This document shows, piece by piece, positions 1-6,836 of a stretch of 12,035 bases of DNA. Each line of letters begins with the position of its first letter. Within the stretch, counting starts at the first letter, position 1. The notes below the pieces were generated by a model. It was not told where the DNA came from. It saw nothing but the letters and a program-made list of their open reading frames with translations, and made no database searches. The stretch spans positions 1 through 12,035 of the forward strand of contig JAQCHR010000056.1 in assembly GCA_027619655.1 (NCBI GenBank), read 5' to 3'. The position numbers and the translations under genes were made by a program. Source of the stretch: Pseudomonadota bacterium. GTDB taxonomy: Bacteria; Pseudomonadota; Alphaproteobacteria; UBA8366; GCA-2717185.

Positions 1-491
1 GGGGGGGCTTCGACGGCGCGGGCCAGGTCGTCGTAATAGATGAATTCGTCACAATTGTTCATCAGCAGGTCGGAGGTGCTGTTCTTCACCCCGACGCCGA
101 TGACGGTCTTGGCGTTCTCGCGCAGCTTGCTGACCAGCGGCGAAAAGTCGGAATCGCCGCTGATGATCACGAAGGTATCGATATGTTCCTTTGTGTAGCA
201 CAGGTCGAGCGCGTCCACGACCATGCGGATATCGGCGGAATTCTTGCCGGACATGCGGGCATGGGGAATCTCGATCAGTTCGAAGGCGGCTTCGTGCATG
301 GACCCCTTGAATTCCTTGTACCGGTCCCAGTCGCAATAGGCCTTCTTGACCACGATACTGCCTTTCAGCAGCAGCCGTTCCAGCACCAGCTTCATGTCGA
401 ATTTCGGAATCTTCGCGTCGCGCACACCCAGCGCCACATTCTCGAAATCGCAGAACAGGGCCATGGTGTATTCGCTGTCACTTGTCGTCAT
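1..491 (-). CDS. NYN-domain (LabA/DUF88-like, PIN-fold) protein, C-terminus cut by window edge
   Basis: The reverse strand is open from ATG 491 to the window edge, giving 163 residues without a stop. The pattern is that of the NYN/LabA family, PIN-like metal-dependent nucleases often linked to RNA turnover. An early acidic motif LFCDFENV places D15 and N18, a middle GKNSADIRMVVDALD places D87 and D93, and ISGDSDFSPLV places D113 and D115. These match the acidic pocket positions expected of the family. A following strand (VIGVG, about 130-134) and the SDLLMNNCDEFIYYDDL stretch (140-156) are also typical. The gene lies 65 nt downstream of the methyltransferase gene on the same strand, with a perfect hairpin in the gap. 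No strong ribosome site precedes ATG 491; M10 is an alternative start. RNase activity is inferred from the family and the RNA target is unknown. A C-terminal OST-HTH domain, seen in some relatives, could lie beyond the edge. Confidence 0.88.
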   Translation of the reverse strand, partial: MTTSDSEYTMALFCDFENVALGVRDAKIPKFDMKLVLERLLLKGSIVVKKAYCDWDRYKEFKGSMHEAAFELIEIPHARMSGKNSADIRMVVDALDLCYTKEHIDTFVIISGDSDFSPLVSKLRENAKTVIGVGVKNSTSDLLMNNCDEFIYYDDLARAVEAP

Positions 492-513
492 AACGATCTT
501 TCAATGAGGGGCG

Positions 514-532
514 CCGCATGACGATCATGCGG
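514..532. repeat. Perfect inverted repeat (8-bp arms, 3-nt loop) between two genes
   Basis: CCGCATGA at 514-521 and TCATGCGG at 525-532 are exact reverse complements around a CGA loop. The structure lies in the 65-nt gap between the methyltransferase stop (557) and the NYN start (491). No T-run follows on the minus strand, so it is not a textbook intrinsic terminator. It could be an attenuating stem-loop, an mRNA processing or stability hairpin, or an operator. Confidence 0.55.
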
Positions 533-556
533 GACAGTATCCGCATTATGCACCCG

Positions 557-1342
557 TTACGGTCGGGACACACGCTTTGCTGCCAGGTACAGTTCCGTCT
601 GATAGGGAATTGTCACGCTGCCGTCGCCATTGCCGTAACGCGCGGCCATGGCGCGCAAGGCGTTTTCCACGAAAGCCTCGCCGCGCGCCGCCACCGCCGG
701 CTTCATGGTGCGGCGGGACAGCATCATGCCGGTGAAGCGCTCCGCGGAAACATCCAGCGACCAGTCATGAGTCAGCCGTTCCGTCGAATCCGCCCAGTCG
801 AACCCCTGGAATTCCCCCAGCAGGTCGATGTCGCGATAGTGGCGGGAATAGCCCGGTGCGTTTTCCTCGACGAAGGTTTCATGGGCGTCCAGCAGCGGCG
901 AGCCTTCCCAGACGCGGTTGTTCTGGATCACCGCCAGCACGCCGCCGGCGGCCAGCACCCTGTCGGATTCCGCATAGAAGACCGGCCGGTCGAAGAACTG
1001 GATCGCCTGCGCGACGGTCAACAGGCCCAGCGTGCCGTCGCCGCAGGGCAGCGATTCCGCGCCGCCCTCACGATAGACGATGGCGGCCTCCGGCGGGGTC
1101 GATTCCGCCGCCTGGCGGCGCATGTCCGCGCCAGGTTCGATGCCTTCTATCACCCAGTCCGGGCCCAGTGTGGCGCGCAGGGCCCGGGTCAGGATGCCGG
1201 TACCGGCCCCCACATCGGCGGCCTTGCGGAGGCTGTTCCGCTGAGCCAGCCGCGCTGCGAGTTGCGTCAGCAGGGTTTCGGGGTATTCCGGCCGATTCGC
1301 CTGGTATCTCGTGGCCAGGCCATCGAAGGGGTTTTCCGCCAT
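557..1342 (-). CDS. Class I SAM-dependent methyltransferase
   Basis: The 261-residue protein has the Rossmann-type methyltransferase layout. Motif I is AADVGAGTGILT (41-52), which forms the SAM-binding glycine loop with D43, G45, G47 and G49. The IEGIEPGADM segment (about 65-74) supplies the acidic residue expected to hold the ribose. TVAQAIQFFD (about 109-118) corresponds to the motif IV region. The N-terminal FDGLATRYQANRPEYP resembles the Methyltransf_11/UbiE-like group, whose members methylate small molecules or act on unknown substrates, so the substrate cannot be named. The start at ATG 1342 is preceded by AAAGG with about 6 nt spacing. The upstream 67-residue gene ends 2 nt before this start, so the two are almost certainly cotranscribed and may be translationally coupled. 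The NYN gene follows on the same strand. Confidence 0.87.
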   Translation of the reverse strand: MAENPFDGLATRYQANRPEYPETLLTQLAARLAQRNSLRKAADVGAGTGILTRALRATLGPDWVIEGIEPGADMRRQAAESTPPEAAIVYREGGAESLPCGDGTLGLLTVAQAIQFFDRPVFYAESDRVLAAGGVLAVIQNNRVWEGSPLLDAHETFVEENAPGYSRHYRDIDLLGEFQGFDWADSTERLTHDWSLDVSAERFTGMMLSRRTMKPAVAARGEAFVENALRAMAARYGNGDGSVTIPYQTELYLAAKRVSRP

Positions 1343-1344
1343 GG

Positions 1345-1545
1345 TCAGCCTTTCGTATCAGCCTCGAATTCGGCGGACAGCGCTTTCTCCAGTTCGGCGA
1401 GGTCTTCCGGTACGGTCAGGCCCTCGGCGCGCATGGTTGACAGCATCTGGTGCAGGCGCATGAAGATTTCGTGCCTGTCCCCCTGATCGCCCTCCATTTC
1501 ATCGACCAGCAGCGACAGCGCCGCCTCCATTTCCTCCAGATCCAT
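1345..1545 (-). CDS. Small acidic protein of unknown function, first gene of the methyltransferase/NYN cluster
   Basis: This reading frame encodes about 66 residues rich in Glu, Asp, Leu and Met (for example MDLEEMEAALSLLVDEMEG near the start and PEDLAELEKALSAEFEAD near the end). It is probably two amphipathic helices separated by a short turn. No family is recognised. Two ATGs are possible, at 1551 and 1545. GGGAG lies only 1 nt before the first but about 7 nt before the second, so 1545 is preferred. The stop codon lies 2 nt before the methyltransferase start, and the -10/-35 promoter at 1589-1616 lies just upstream. The coding-like composition, good ribosome site, promoter and tight coupling all support a real gene. 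A role as a partner of the methyltransferase is only a guess from position. Confidence 0.68.
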   Translation of the reverse strand: MDLEEMEAALSLLVDEMEGDQGDRHEIFMRLHQMLSTMRAEGLTVPEDLAELEKALSAEFEADTKG

Positions 1546-1588
1546 GGTCATTCTCCCGTTGCGTTCCGGCCGTTATTGACCGGGATTC

Positions 1589-1616
1589 AGTATGGGCCGG
1601 CAATGACATGCGTCAA
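1589..1616 (-). promoter_or_regulatory. Sigma70-type promoter for the small protein/methyltransferase/NYN genes
   Basis: On the minus strand TTGACG (1616-1611, 5 of 6 to consensus) is followed after 16 nt by CATACT (1594-1589, 4 of 6). Transcription would begin near 1582, leaving a leader of about 37 nt that carries the GGGAG ribosome site. It faces away from the rlmN promoter. Confidence 0.55.
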
Positions 1617-1654
1617 CCGGCGCAAGCCGAAATACCAGGTGCGTAAAAAGCGAG

Positions 1655-1683
1655 TTGTCCGGCGCTGCCGTTAGCTTATATCT
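1655..1683 (+). promoter_or_regulatory. Sigma70-type promoter of rlmN, placed for a leaderless transcript
   Basis: TTGTCC (1655-1660, 4 of 6) and TATATC (1678-1683, 4 of 6) are separated by 17 nt. The predicted transcription start falls at about 1690-1691, on or next to the ATG at 1691. There is no ribosome-binding sequence between the -10 box and the start codon. Confidence 0.5.
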
Positions 1684-1690
1684 AGGCGCT

Positions 1691-2806
1691 ATGGAACTGA
1701 TACAGACACCCGCGGCCAGGCAAGCCGCCGATCCCCGAACCGACCTGGTGGGGATGAATCTCGACGAAATCGTCGCCGTCGCGGCGTCGCTCGGGCAGCC
1801 GGCCTATCGCGGCAAGCAGATTTATCAGTGGATCTACCAGCACGGCCTGACCGATTTCGCCGACATGACCAACCTTTGCACGGCGTTGCGCGACCGGCTG
1901 ACGGCCGAATTCCGGATCGGACGGCCGGCGATCAATACCGCCCTGCTGTCCACCGACGGTACGCGCAAGTGGCTGCTGGGCTTCGGCGACCACAACGAAG
2001 CGGAAATGGTCTCGATTCCGGAAAAAACCCGCGGCACCCTGTGCGTTTCCAGCCAGGTGGGCTGCACGCTGACCTGCGCCTTCTGCCATACGGGCACGCA
2101 GCGGCTGGTGCGGAACCTGACGGCGGGCGAGGTCGTGGGGCAGGTCATGCTGGCGCGGGATGAATACGGATTATGGCCGGCCTCGAAAGGCAATATCCAG
2201 CTGACGAATATTGTCATGATGGGCATGGGCGAGCCGCTGTACAATTTCGACAATGTGGCCAAGGCGCTGCATATCGTCATGGATGGCGACGGGCTGGCGA
2301 TGTCGCGCCGCAAGGTGACGCTGTCGACCTCCGGCGTCGTGCCGGGCATCCAGCGCTGCAGCGACGAGCTCGGCGTGATGCTGGCGATCTCCCTGCATGC
2401 GGTGCGCGACGATCTGCGCGACAGGCTGGTGCCGATCAACCGGAAATACCCGCTCGCGGAACTGCTGGAAGCCTGCCGCAATTACGGCGCGGCATCCAAC
2501 GCGCGGCGGATCACCTTCGAATATGTGATGCTCAAGGACGTGAACGATTCGGTCGCGGACGCGCGTGAGATGGTGCGGCTGCTGGCGGGCATTCCGGCCA
2601 AGGTCAACCTGATCCCGTTCAATCCCTGGCCCGGCACCGAATTCGAATGTTCCAGCGGCAACGCCATCGCCCGCTTCGCCGATGCGGTGCATGAAGGCGG
2701 TCTGGTCGGCACGGTGCGCAGCCCAAGGGGCCGGGATATCTTCGCAGCCTGCGGCCAGCTCAAATCGGACAGCGTGCGACCGCGGCGGGTTGCCGCGGCG
2801 GAATAG
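1691..2806 (+). CDS. rlmN: Dual-specificity 23S rRNA (A2503-C2)/tRNA (A37-C2) methyltransferase RlmN
   Basis: This 371-residue radical-SAM enzyme methylates C2 of A2503 in 23S rRNA, and of A37 in some tRNAs in known members. The radical-SAM cluster motif CTLTCAFC gives C125, C129 and C132. The methyl-carrying cysteines are C118 (in TLCVSSQVGC) and C354 (in GRDIFAACGQL), essentially at the positions known from the E. coli enzyme. Other family landmarks are MGMGEPLYNFDNV, LSTSGVVPGI, LAISLHA and NLIPFNPWPG. The length matches the family. ATG 1691 is chosen because an upstream TTG frame (from 1655) overlaps the likely promoter and adds nonconserved residues; translation is probably leaderless. 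The SDR gene begins 15 nt after the stop, suggesting an operon. Confidence 0.97.
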   Translation: MELIQTPAARQAADPRTDLVGMNLDEIVAVAASLGQPAYRGKQIYQWIYQHGLTDFADMTNLCTALRDRLTAEFRIGRPAINTALLSTDGTRKWLLGFGDHNEAEMVSIPEKTRGTLCVSSQVGCTLTCAFCHTGTQRLVRNLTAGEVVGQVMLARDEYGLWPASKGNIQLTNIVMMGMGEPLYNFDNVAKALHIVMDGDGLAMSRRKVTLSTSGVVPGIQRCSDELGVMLAISLHAVRDDLRDRLVPINRKYPLAELLEACRNYGAASNARRITFEYVMLKDVNDSVADAREMVRLLAGIPAKVNLIPFNPWPGTEFECSSGNAIARFADAVHEGGLVGTVRSPRGRDIFAACGQLKSDSVRPRRVAAAE

Positions 2807-2821
2807 CGGGAGGAAAATATC

Positions 2822-3529
2822 ATGGTGGACAAGGAAACAGCACTGATCGTCGGCGCCGGCCGGGGTTTGAGCGCCTCGCTGGCGCGGCTCTTTGCAGCGG
2901 AAGGAATGGCGGTCGCCATCGCGGCGCGCAATACCGACAAGCTCAGCGGCCTCGTCGCGGAAACCGGCGCCAGGGCCTATGCCTGCGATGCATCCGACCC
3001 GGCGGCGGTCAACAGCTTGTTCAAGGCGGTCACTGCGGATATCGGCGCGCCAAATATTGTTGTTTACAACGCCAGCAACCGCGGCGGCCGCGGGCCGGTC
3101 ACGGAACTGGACCCCGAAGCCGTCCGTAACGCCCTGATGATTTCCGCCTTCGGCGGGTTCCTGGTGGCGCAGGCGGCGGCGAAGCAGATGATCCCGGGCG
3201 GCGGCGGCACGATCCTGCTGACGGGCGCATCGGCCAGCGTGAAGGGCTATCCGAACTCGTCATCCTTCGCGATGGGCAAGTTCGGGCTGCGCGGCGTGGC
3301 GCAAAGCCTCGCCCGCGAATTGCAGCCGCAGAACATCCATGTTGCCCATTTCGTCATCGACGGCGGCATCCTGCTGCTCGAAGGCGAGGACACCCGGGCA
3401 GCGGCGCGCGGCGAGGACGGCACCTTGAACCCGGACGAGATTGCCAGGACCTACCTGCAGGTCCACCGCCAGCACCGCAGCGCCTGGACCTGGGAAATGG
3501 AACTGCGGCCCTGGGTGGAGAAGTTCTGA
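2822..3529 (+). CDS. SDR-family oxidoreductase homologue with Phe in place of catalytic Tyr
   Basis: The 235-residue protein begins with the Rossmann strand TALIVGAGRGLSASLA, where G11, G13 and G15 form the dinucleotide loop. AARNTDKL follows, and its Arg at the second strand suggests NADP(H) preference. The VVYNAS segment (N83-A84-S85) corresponds to the structural NNAG motif. The catalytic region reads LLTGASASVKGYPNSSSFAMGK, so the usual YxxxK is F149-x3-K153; S137 or S139 would be the serine. I recall relatives with the same FAMGK form, so this may be a family trait and not a local mutation. The end, with its EMELRPWVEKF sequence, looks full length. GGGAGGA sits 7 nt before ATG 2822. The gene is 15 nt downstream of rlmN and converges on the RraA-like gene. 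The substrate is unknown and normal dehydrogenase activity is doubtful. Confidence 0.9.
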   Translation: MVDKETALIVGAGRGLSASLARLFAAEGMAVAIAARNTDKLSGLVAETGARAYACDASDPAAVNSLFKAVTADIGAPNIVVYNASNRGGRGPVTELDPEAVRNALMISAFGGFLVAQAAAKQMIPGGGGTILLTGASASVKGYPNSSSFAMGKFGLRGVAQSLARELQPQNIHVAHFVIDGGILLLEGEDTRAAARGEDGTLNPDEIARTYLQVHRQHRSAWTWEMELRPWVEKF

Positions 3530-3544
3530 GCGACCTCTGACTGC

Positions 3545-4240
3545 TCAGTGATACTCGGCGGATTTCGCGAGCGCGGCTTTCACCGTCTCGATGTTCGCGC
3601 CCTTTGCCTTGCAGGCGGCGAGCACGATGGCTTCCCGGTTCTGGATCTGCTTGGCGGCCTTCGGTACTTCGCGCGCAACCTCGATCGGAATCACCACCGC
3701 GCCATGCTGGTCGGCATGGATCAGGTCGCCGGACTGCACGTCCATCCCGTGGATATGCACCGGCTTGCCGAAATCGACGATATGCACATGCGCATGCGAC
3801 GGGCCGACCCGGTCGGCCAGAAGCTGGAAGCCCTCCGCGCAGTCGGGCAGGTCGCGGATGCTGCCGGTGGTGATGACGCCCAGGCAGCCGATGGCCTTGT
3901 GGATATTGGTATTCACTTCGCCCCAGAACGCGCCGAAGCCCGGATGGTCGTCGATATCCTGGATGCAGGTGATGGTCGGGCCGGTGCCGGCGGCGACATA
4001 TTCGTAATAGGCGACCCGGTTGACGACATCGGGTGCGGCCGGCTTCATCGACCGCAGGGTGGCCGTGCGGGCGAAACCGACCATCGGCGGCAGGTGCGGC
4101 CGGGGGCAGACCAGCGGGGTCGTCGTGAAGCCCATCGCCCGGCGTTCCGGCGAGGTGATTTCCAGCGCGTTGCAGACGGTCGGCGTGTCGAGCGCGCGCA
4201 GCGCGGCGAAGTCTTCCTCGGTCAAGGTGATGTTGCTCAT
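3545..4240 (-). CDS. RraA/HMG-CHA aldolase-like family protein
   Basis: The 231-residue protein matches the RraA-like fold. This family includes 4-hydroxy-4-methyl-2-oxoglutarate aldolases and oxaloacetate decarboxylases, as well as the RNase E regulator RraA. The active-site framework is visible: FWGEVNTNIHKAIGCLGVI leads to TTGSIRD, giving G107-E108 and the R129-D130 pair that binds substrate and divalent metal in characterised aldolases. TPTVCNAL (about 19-26) matches the N-terminal DTPTVCDAL signature of the family, and GDLIHADQHGAVVIP is the conserved C-terminal stretch. It is longer than classical RraA (about 160 residues), which favours the aldolase/decarboxylase branch. A purine-rich GGGGGG lies about 9 nt before ATG 4240. 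It converges on the SDR gene with a 15-nt gap and diverges from argG. The substrate cannot be named. Confidence 0.88.
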   Translation of the reverse strand: MSNITLTEEDFAALRALDTPTVCNALEITSPERRAMGFTTTPLVCPRPHLPPMVGFARTATLRSMKPAAPDVVNRVAYYEYVAAGTGPTITCIQDIDDHPGFGAFWGEVNTNIHKAIGCLGVITTGSIRDLPDCAEGFQLLADRVGPSHAHVHIVDFGKPVHIHGMDVQSGDLIHADQHGAVVIPIEVAREVPKAAKQIQNREAIVLAACKAKGANIETVKAALAKSAEYH

Positions 4241-4319
4241 CGGTCAATTCCCCCCGTGTCGTGTTCAATTTGGATTGGCGCAGACCATCGGATGTTTTGT
4301 CGCGGCGCGCAAGGGCCGC

Positions 4320-4347
4320 TTGCGAGGCTTTCCGCAATGCCTATACT
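4320..4347 (+). promoter_or_regulatory. Sigma70-type promoter of argG
   Basis: TTGCGA (4320-4325, 4 of 6) and TATACT (4342-4347, 5 of 6) are 16 nt apart. Transcription should begin near 4354, giving a leader of about 24 nt before ATG 4378. No ARG-box-like palindrome is evident to the eye. Confidence 0.55.
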
Positions 4348-4377
4348 GCGCCGCCGCAACCAAACGGGACCGCCCAT

Positions 4378-5589
4378 ATGTCGATACAGAACGTGAAGAA
4401 AGTCGTCCTCGCCTATTCCGGCGGTCTCGATACCTCCGTCATCCTGCGCTGGCTGCAGGATACGTACAAGTGCGAGGTCGTGACCTTCACCGCCGATCTG
4501 GGCCAGGGCGAGGAAATCGAACCCGCCCGCGCCAAGGCGGAAATGATGGGCGTGAAGCAGATTTTCATCGAGGATCTGCGCGAGGTCTTCGTGCGCGACT
4601 ATGTCTTCCCGATGTTCCGCGCCAATACGGTCTATGAAGGCACGTATCTGCTGGGCACCTCCATCGCGCGGCCGTTGATCGCCAAGCGCCAGATCGAAAT
4701 CGCCCGGGAAACCGGCGCCGACGCGGTCGCCCATGGCGCGACTGGCAAGGGCAACGACCAGGTGCGCTTCGAACTGGGCTATTACGGGCTGAACTCGGAT
4801 ATCAAGGTGATCTCCCCCTGGCGCGAATGGGACCTGACCAGCCGCACGCGGCTGATCGAATACGCCGAACAGCACCAGATCCCGGTGCCGAAGGACAAGC
4901 GTGGCGAGGCGCCGTTCTCCGTCGATGCCAACCTGCTGCACATTTCCGCTGAAGGGAAAGTGCTGGAAGACCCGAACGAGGAAGCCCCGGAATACATCTA
5001 TTCCCGCACGGTTGCGCCGGAAGCGGCGCCGGACAAGCCGACAATCGTCGAGATTGGCTTCGCCAAGGGCGATCCCGTTTCCGTCGATGGCGTGGCGATG
5101 TCGCCCGCGACCCTGCTGACGAAGCTGAACGAGCTGGGTGGCGCGAACGGCATCGGGCGGCTCGACCTGGTGGAAAACCGTTTCGTTGGCATGAAGTCGC
5201 GCGGCGTCTATGAAACGCCCGGCGGCACCATCCTGCTGGTGGCGCACCGGGCGATGGAATCGATCACGCTGGACCGCGAGGCGATGCATCTCAAGGACGA
5301 GATCATGCCGCGCTACGCCAAGCTGATCTATAACGGCTTCTGGTTCTCGCCGGAGCGCGAGATGCTGCAGGCGCTGATCGACAAGAGCCAGGAGCGGGTC
5401 AACGGCACGGTGCGGCTGAAGCTGTACAAGGGCAGCGCCTCTGTGATCGGCCGGGCCTCGCCGGACAGCCTGTATTCGCTGGCGCATGTGACGTTCGAGG
5501 AAGACGACGTCTACGACCAGCACGATGCCGAGGGCTTCATCAAGCTGAACGCCCTGCGCCTGCGGCTGGCACGTCGCCGCGAAGGCTGA
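4378..5589 (+). CDS. argG: Argininosuccinate synthase
   Basis: The 403-residue cytosolic enzyme joins citrulline and aspartate with ATP cleavage to AMP and pyrophosphate, the penultimate step of arginine synthesis. The N-type ATP pyrophosphatase loop is AYSGGLDTS (12-20). HGATGKGNDQVRFE (119-132) is the conserved ATP/aspartate segment. SVDANLLHIS (181-190) and the C-terminal ATPGGTILL-type stretch (YETPGGTILLVAHRAME) are typical of ArgG. The length agrees with alphaproteobacterial ArgG. The frame is open upstream to 4261, but that extension crosses the promoter and is not conserved, so ATG 4378 with MSIQNVKKVVLAYSGG is chosen. The ribosome site is weak (GGGA about 11 nt upstream). The gene stands alone, and its stop lies 7 nt from the convergent NnrU-type gene. 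Confidence 0.97.
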   Translation: MSIQNVKKVVLAYSGGLDTSVILRWLQDTYKCEVVTFTADLGQGEEIEPARAKAEMMGVKQIFIEDLREVFVRDYVFPMFRANTVYEGTYLLGTSIARPLIAKRQIEIARETGADAVAHGATGKGNDQVRFELGYYGLNSDIKVISPWREWDLTSRTRLIEYAEQHQIPVPKDKRGEAPFSVDANLLHISAEGKVLEDPNEEAPEYIYSRTVAPEAAPDKPTIVEIGFAKGDPVSVDGVAMSPATLLTKLNELGGANGIGRLDLVENRFVGMKSRGVYETPGGTILLVAHRAMESITLDREAMHLKDEIMPRYAKLIYNGFWFSPEREMLQALIDKSQERVNGTVRLKLYKGSASVIGRASPDSLYSLAHVTFEEDDVYDQHDAEGFIKLNALRLRLARRREG

Positions 5590-5596
5590 CGCCGGG

Positions 5597-6289
5597 TCAG
5601 GGCAGTACGGCGACCCCGAATGCGAGTTCGTGGGTCAACAGGATGATGACGTAAAGGGCCAGCCCGGCCAGCGGCCGGGTAATACCGATCCCGGCCCAGT
5701 CGATCTTCGTGCGGCCCTGGAGCACGGCCAGGAAGGGGATGACCGAACTGGTCATGGCGACCGGCCCCCAGGCGGCGCCCGTCGTTTCCCGCCGCCGGTG
5801 GTCGATATGCGCCATGCCGCCCAGCGACAGAATGACCAGCCCGCCGAACATGACGATGCTGGCCTGGTCGCCATTCGCCGCGATATGCGCGATGCCCCAG
5901 AGCGCCACACCCCACAGGAACGGATGGCGGGTAATCGTGGCGATGCCGCGTACCGGGCGCGGATCGTCGAGCAGCTTCTCCCCGCCAATGGCCGTGACGT
6001 TCCGGGTTGATAACCCGATCACGACGAAAAGGCAGGCAAAGGGCATGATCGCCAGCGGCAGGTGACGCAAGGCATGGGATTGCGCCCAGACTTCGACATA
6101 GGGGGCGTCACGATACGCCAGCAGCATCCAGCCGAACGCCGCCAGCACGACCAGCGAATAGACGCCCTTGAACGCGGCTTCGCCGATCCGCTCGATCAGG
6201 CCCGAGCGGACGGGGATGCTGGAGAGAATAAAATGCGCGCCGGTGAAAAAGGCGGTTGCGAGCGCCAGGGTCTCGATGGTTCCAGTCAT
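5597..6289 (-). CDS. NnrU-family integral membrane protein
   Basis: The predicted 230-residue protein is mostly hydrophobic, with membrane segments near residues 5-25, 43-59, 76-94, 124-139, 144-160 and 204-228. The signature TRHPFLWGVALWGIAHIAANGD (120-141) is diagnostic of the NnrU family, also met as a phospholipid-methyltransferase/isoprenylcysteine-like membrane fold. NnrU was named from a nitric-oxide/nitrite reduction gene cluster, but most homologues, including probably this one, sit outside denitrification loci, and the biochemical role is unresolved. The frame also opens at GTG 6307, but ATG 6289 puts the first membrane helix at the usual distance from the N-terminus; neither start has a good ribosome site. 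It converges with argG and diverges from the DUF3253 gene. Confidence 0.88.
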   Translation of the reverse strand: MTGTIETLALATAFFTGAHFILSSIPVRSGLIERIGEAAFKGVYSLVVLAAFGWMLLAYRDAPYVEVWAQSHALRHLPLAIMPFACLFVVIGLSTRNVTAIGGEKLLDDPRPVRGIATITRHPFLWGVALWGIAHIAANGDQASIVMFGGLVILSLGGMAHIDHRRRETTGAAWGPVAMTSSVIPFLAVLQGRTKIDWAGIGITRPLAGLALYVIILLTHELAFGVAVLP

Positions 6290-6385
6290 GCGCGGGATTA
6301 TTGACACGGTGGCGGGCGGCGTCCAGTGGCCCTTTCATCGCAAGTTGGCTGTTGCTATCGCGAAAGAGCGTGCTAAACATCCGCC

Positions 6386-6700
6386 ATGACGGAAACGGAC
6401 GAAAATACCAAAGAGACGGAACGTAAGGATGACCCGATCGCGGAGTCGATCCTGTCGTACCTGGCTGCCCTCGGCCCCGGAAAATCGGCGTCGCCCATGG
6501 ATATCGCCAAGGTGATCGGCGAGGCCCGCGCAAAACCGAAGGACCCGCCCGAACTCTGGCGGCGTTACATGACATCGGTCAAGCAACAGATGATTTTTCT
6601 GGCGCGGGCCGGGCGGATCGATATCACCCGCAAGGGTGAAAAGGTCGATCCCAACGATTTCAAGGGTGTCGTCCGCCTGCGTCTTCCCGTTACGGACTAG
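6386..6700 (+). CDS. DUF3253 family protein (small winged-helix-like)
   Basis: The 104-residue soluble protein has a charged, disordered-looking start (MTETDENTKETERKDD) followed by a compact domain. The domain runs from ILSYLAALGPGKSASPMDIAKVIG (about 22-45), a helix-turn-helix-like opening, through the Trp-containing WRRYMTSVKQQMIFLARAGRI segment, to the C-terminal ITRKGEKVDPNDFKGVVRLRLP. That pattern (PGKS...P.dvAr.lg...W...m..vr..a..La..G.i..tqkG..vdp....G..Rlr) is the one I associate with DUF3253, whose function is unknown. DNA binding is suggested by the winged-helix look only. No strong ribosome site is seen before ATG 6386. The next gene starts 136 nt later on the same strand, with no clear promoter or terminator between them. 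Confidence 0.85.
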   Translation: MTETDENTKETERKDDPIAESILSYLAALGPGKSASPMDIAKVIGEARAKPKDPPELWRRYMTSVKQQMIFLARAGRIDITRKGEKVDPNDFKGVVRLRLPVTD

Positions 6701-6836
6701 AAGCCGCCCGTTTTCGCGCCACGGCGCCGCATTTCCTGATTCAGATCAATGCCCGGTCGCATTGTCCGGTGGATATTCGCATCCAGAACGAGAGGATGGT
6801 TTTCCGGCTCGCGGACATAGCGGTAAGGAACAGGCG

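Noticed and set aside
518..1486. Long plus-strand frame of 322 residues
   Set aside because: It is antisense to the methyltransferase and small-protein genes and shows the Arg/Gly/His-rich composition of a shadow frame.
4237..5523. Long minus-strand frame of 428 residues
   Set aside because: It is antisense to argG, which has unmistakable family motifs; the frame is open only because of high GC.
6715..6735. Short GC-rich inverted repeat (GCGCC/GGCGC) after the DUF3253 gene as a terminator
   Set aside because: The stem is 5 bp with a 2-nt loop and no real T-run; such pairs are frequent in GC-rich DNA.
6636..6836. N-terminal extension of the EF-hand protein
   Set aside because: It overlaps the DUF3253 gene in another frame, and the signal peptide plus AAGGAA site fix the start at 6837.
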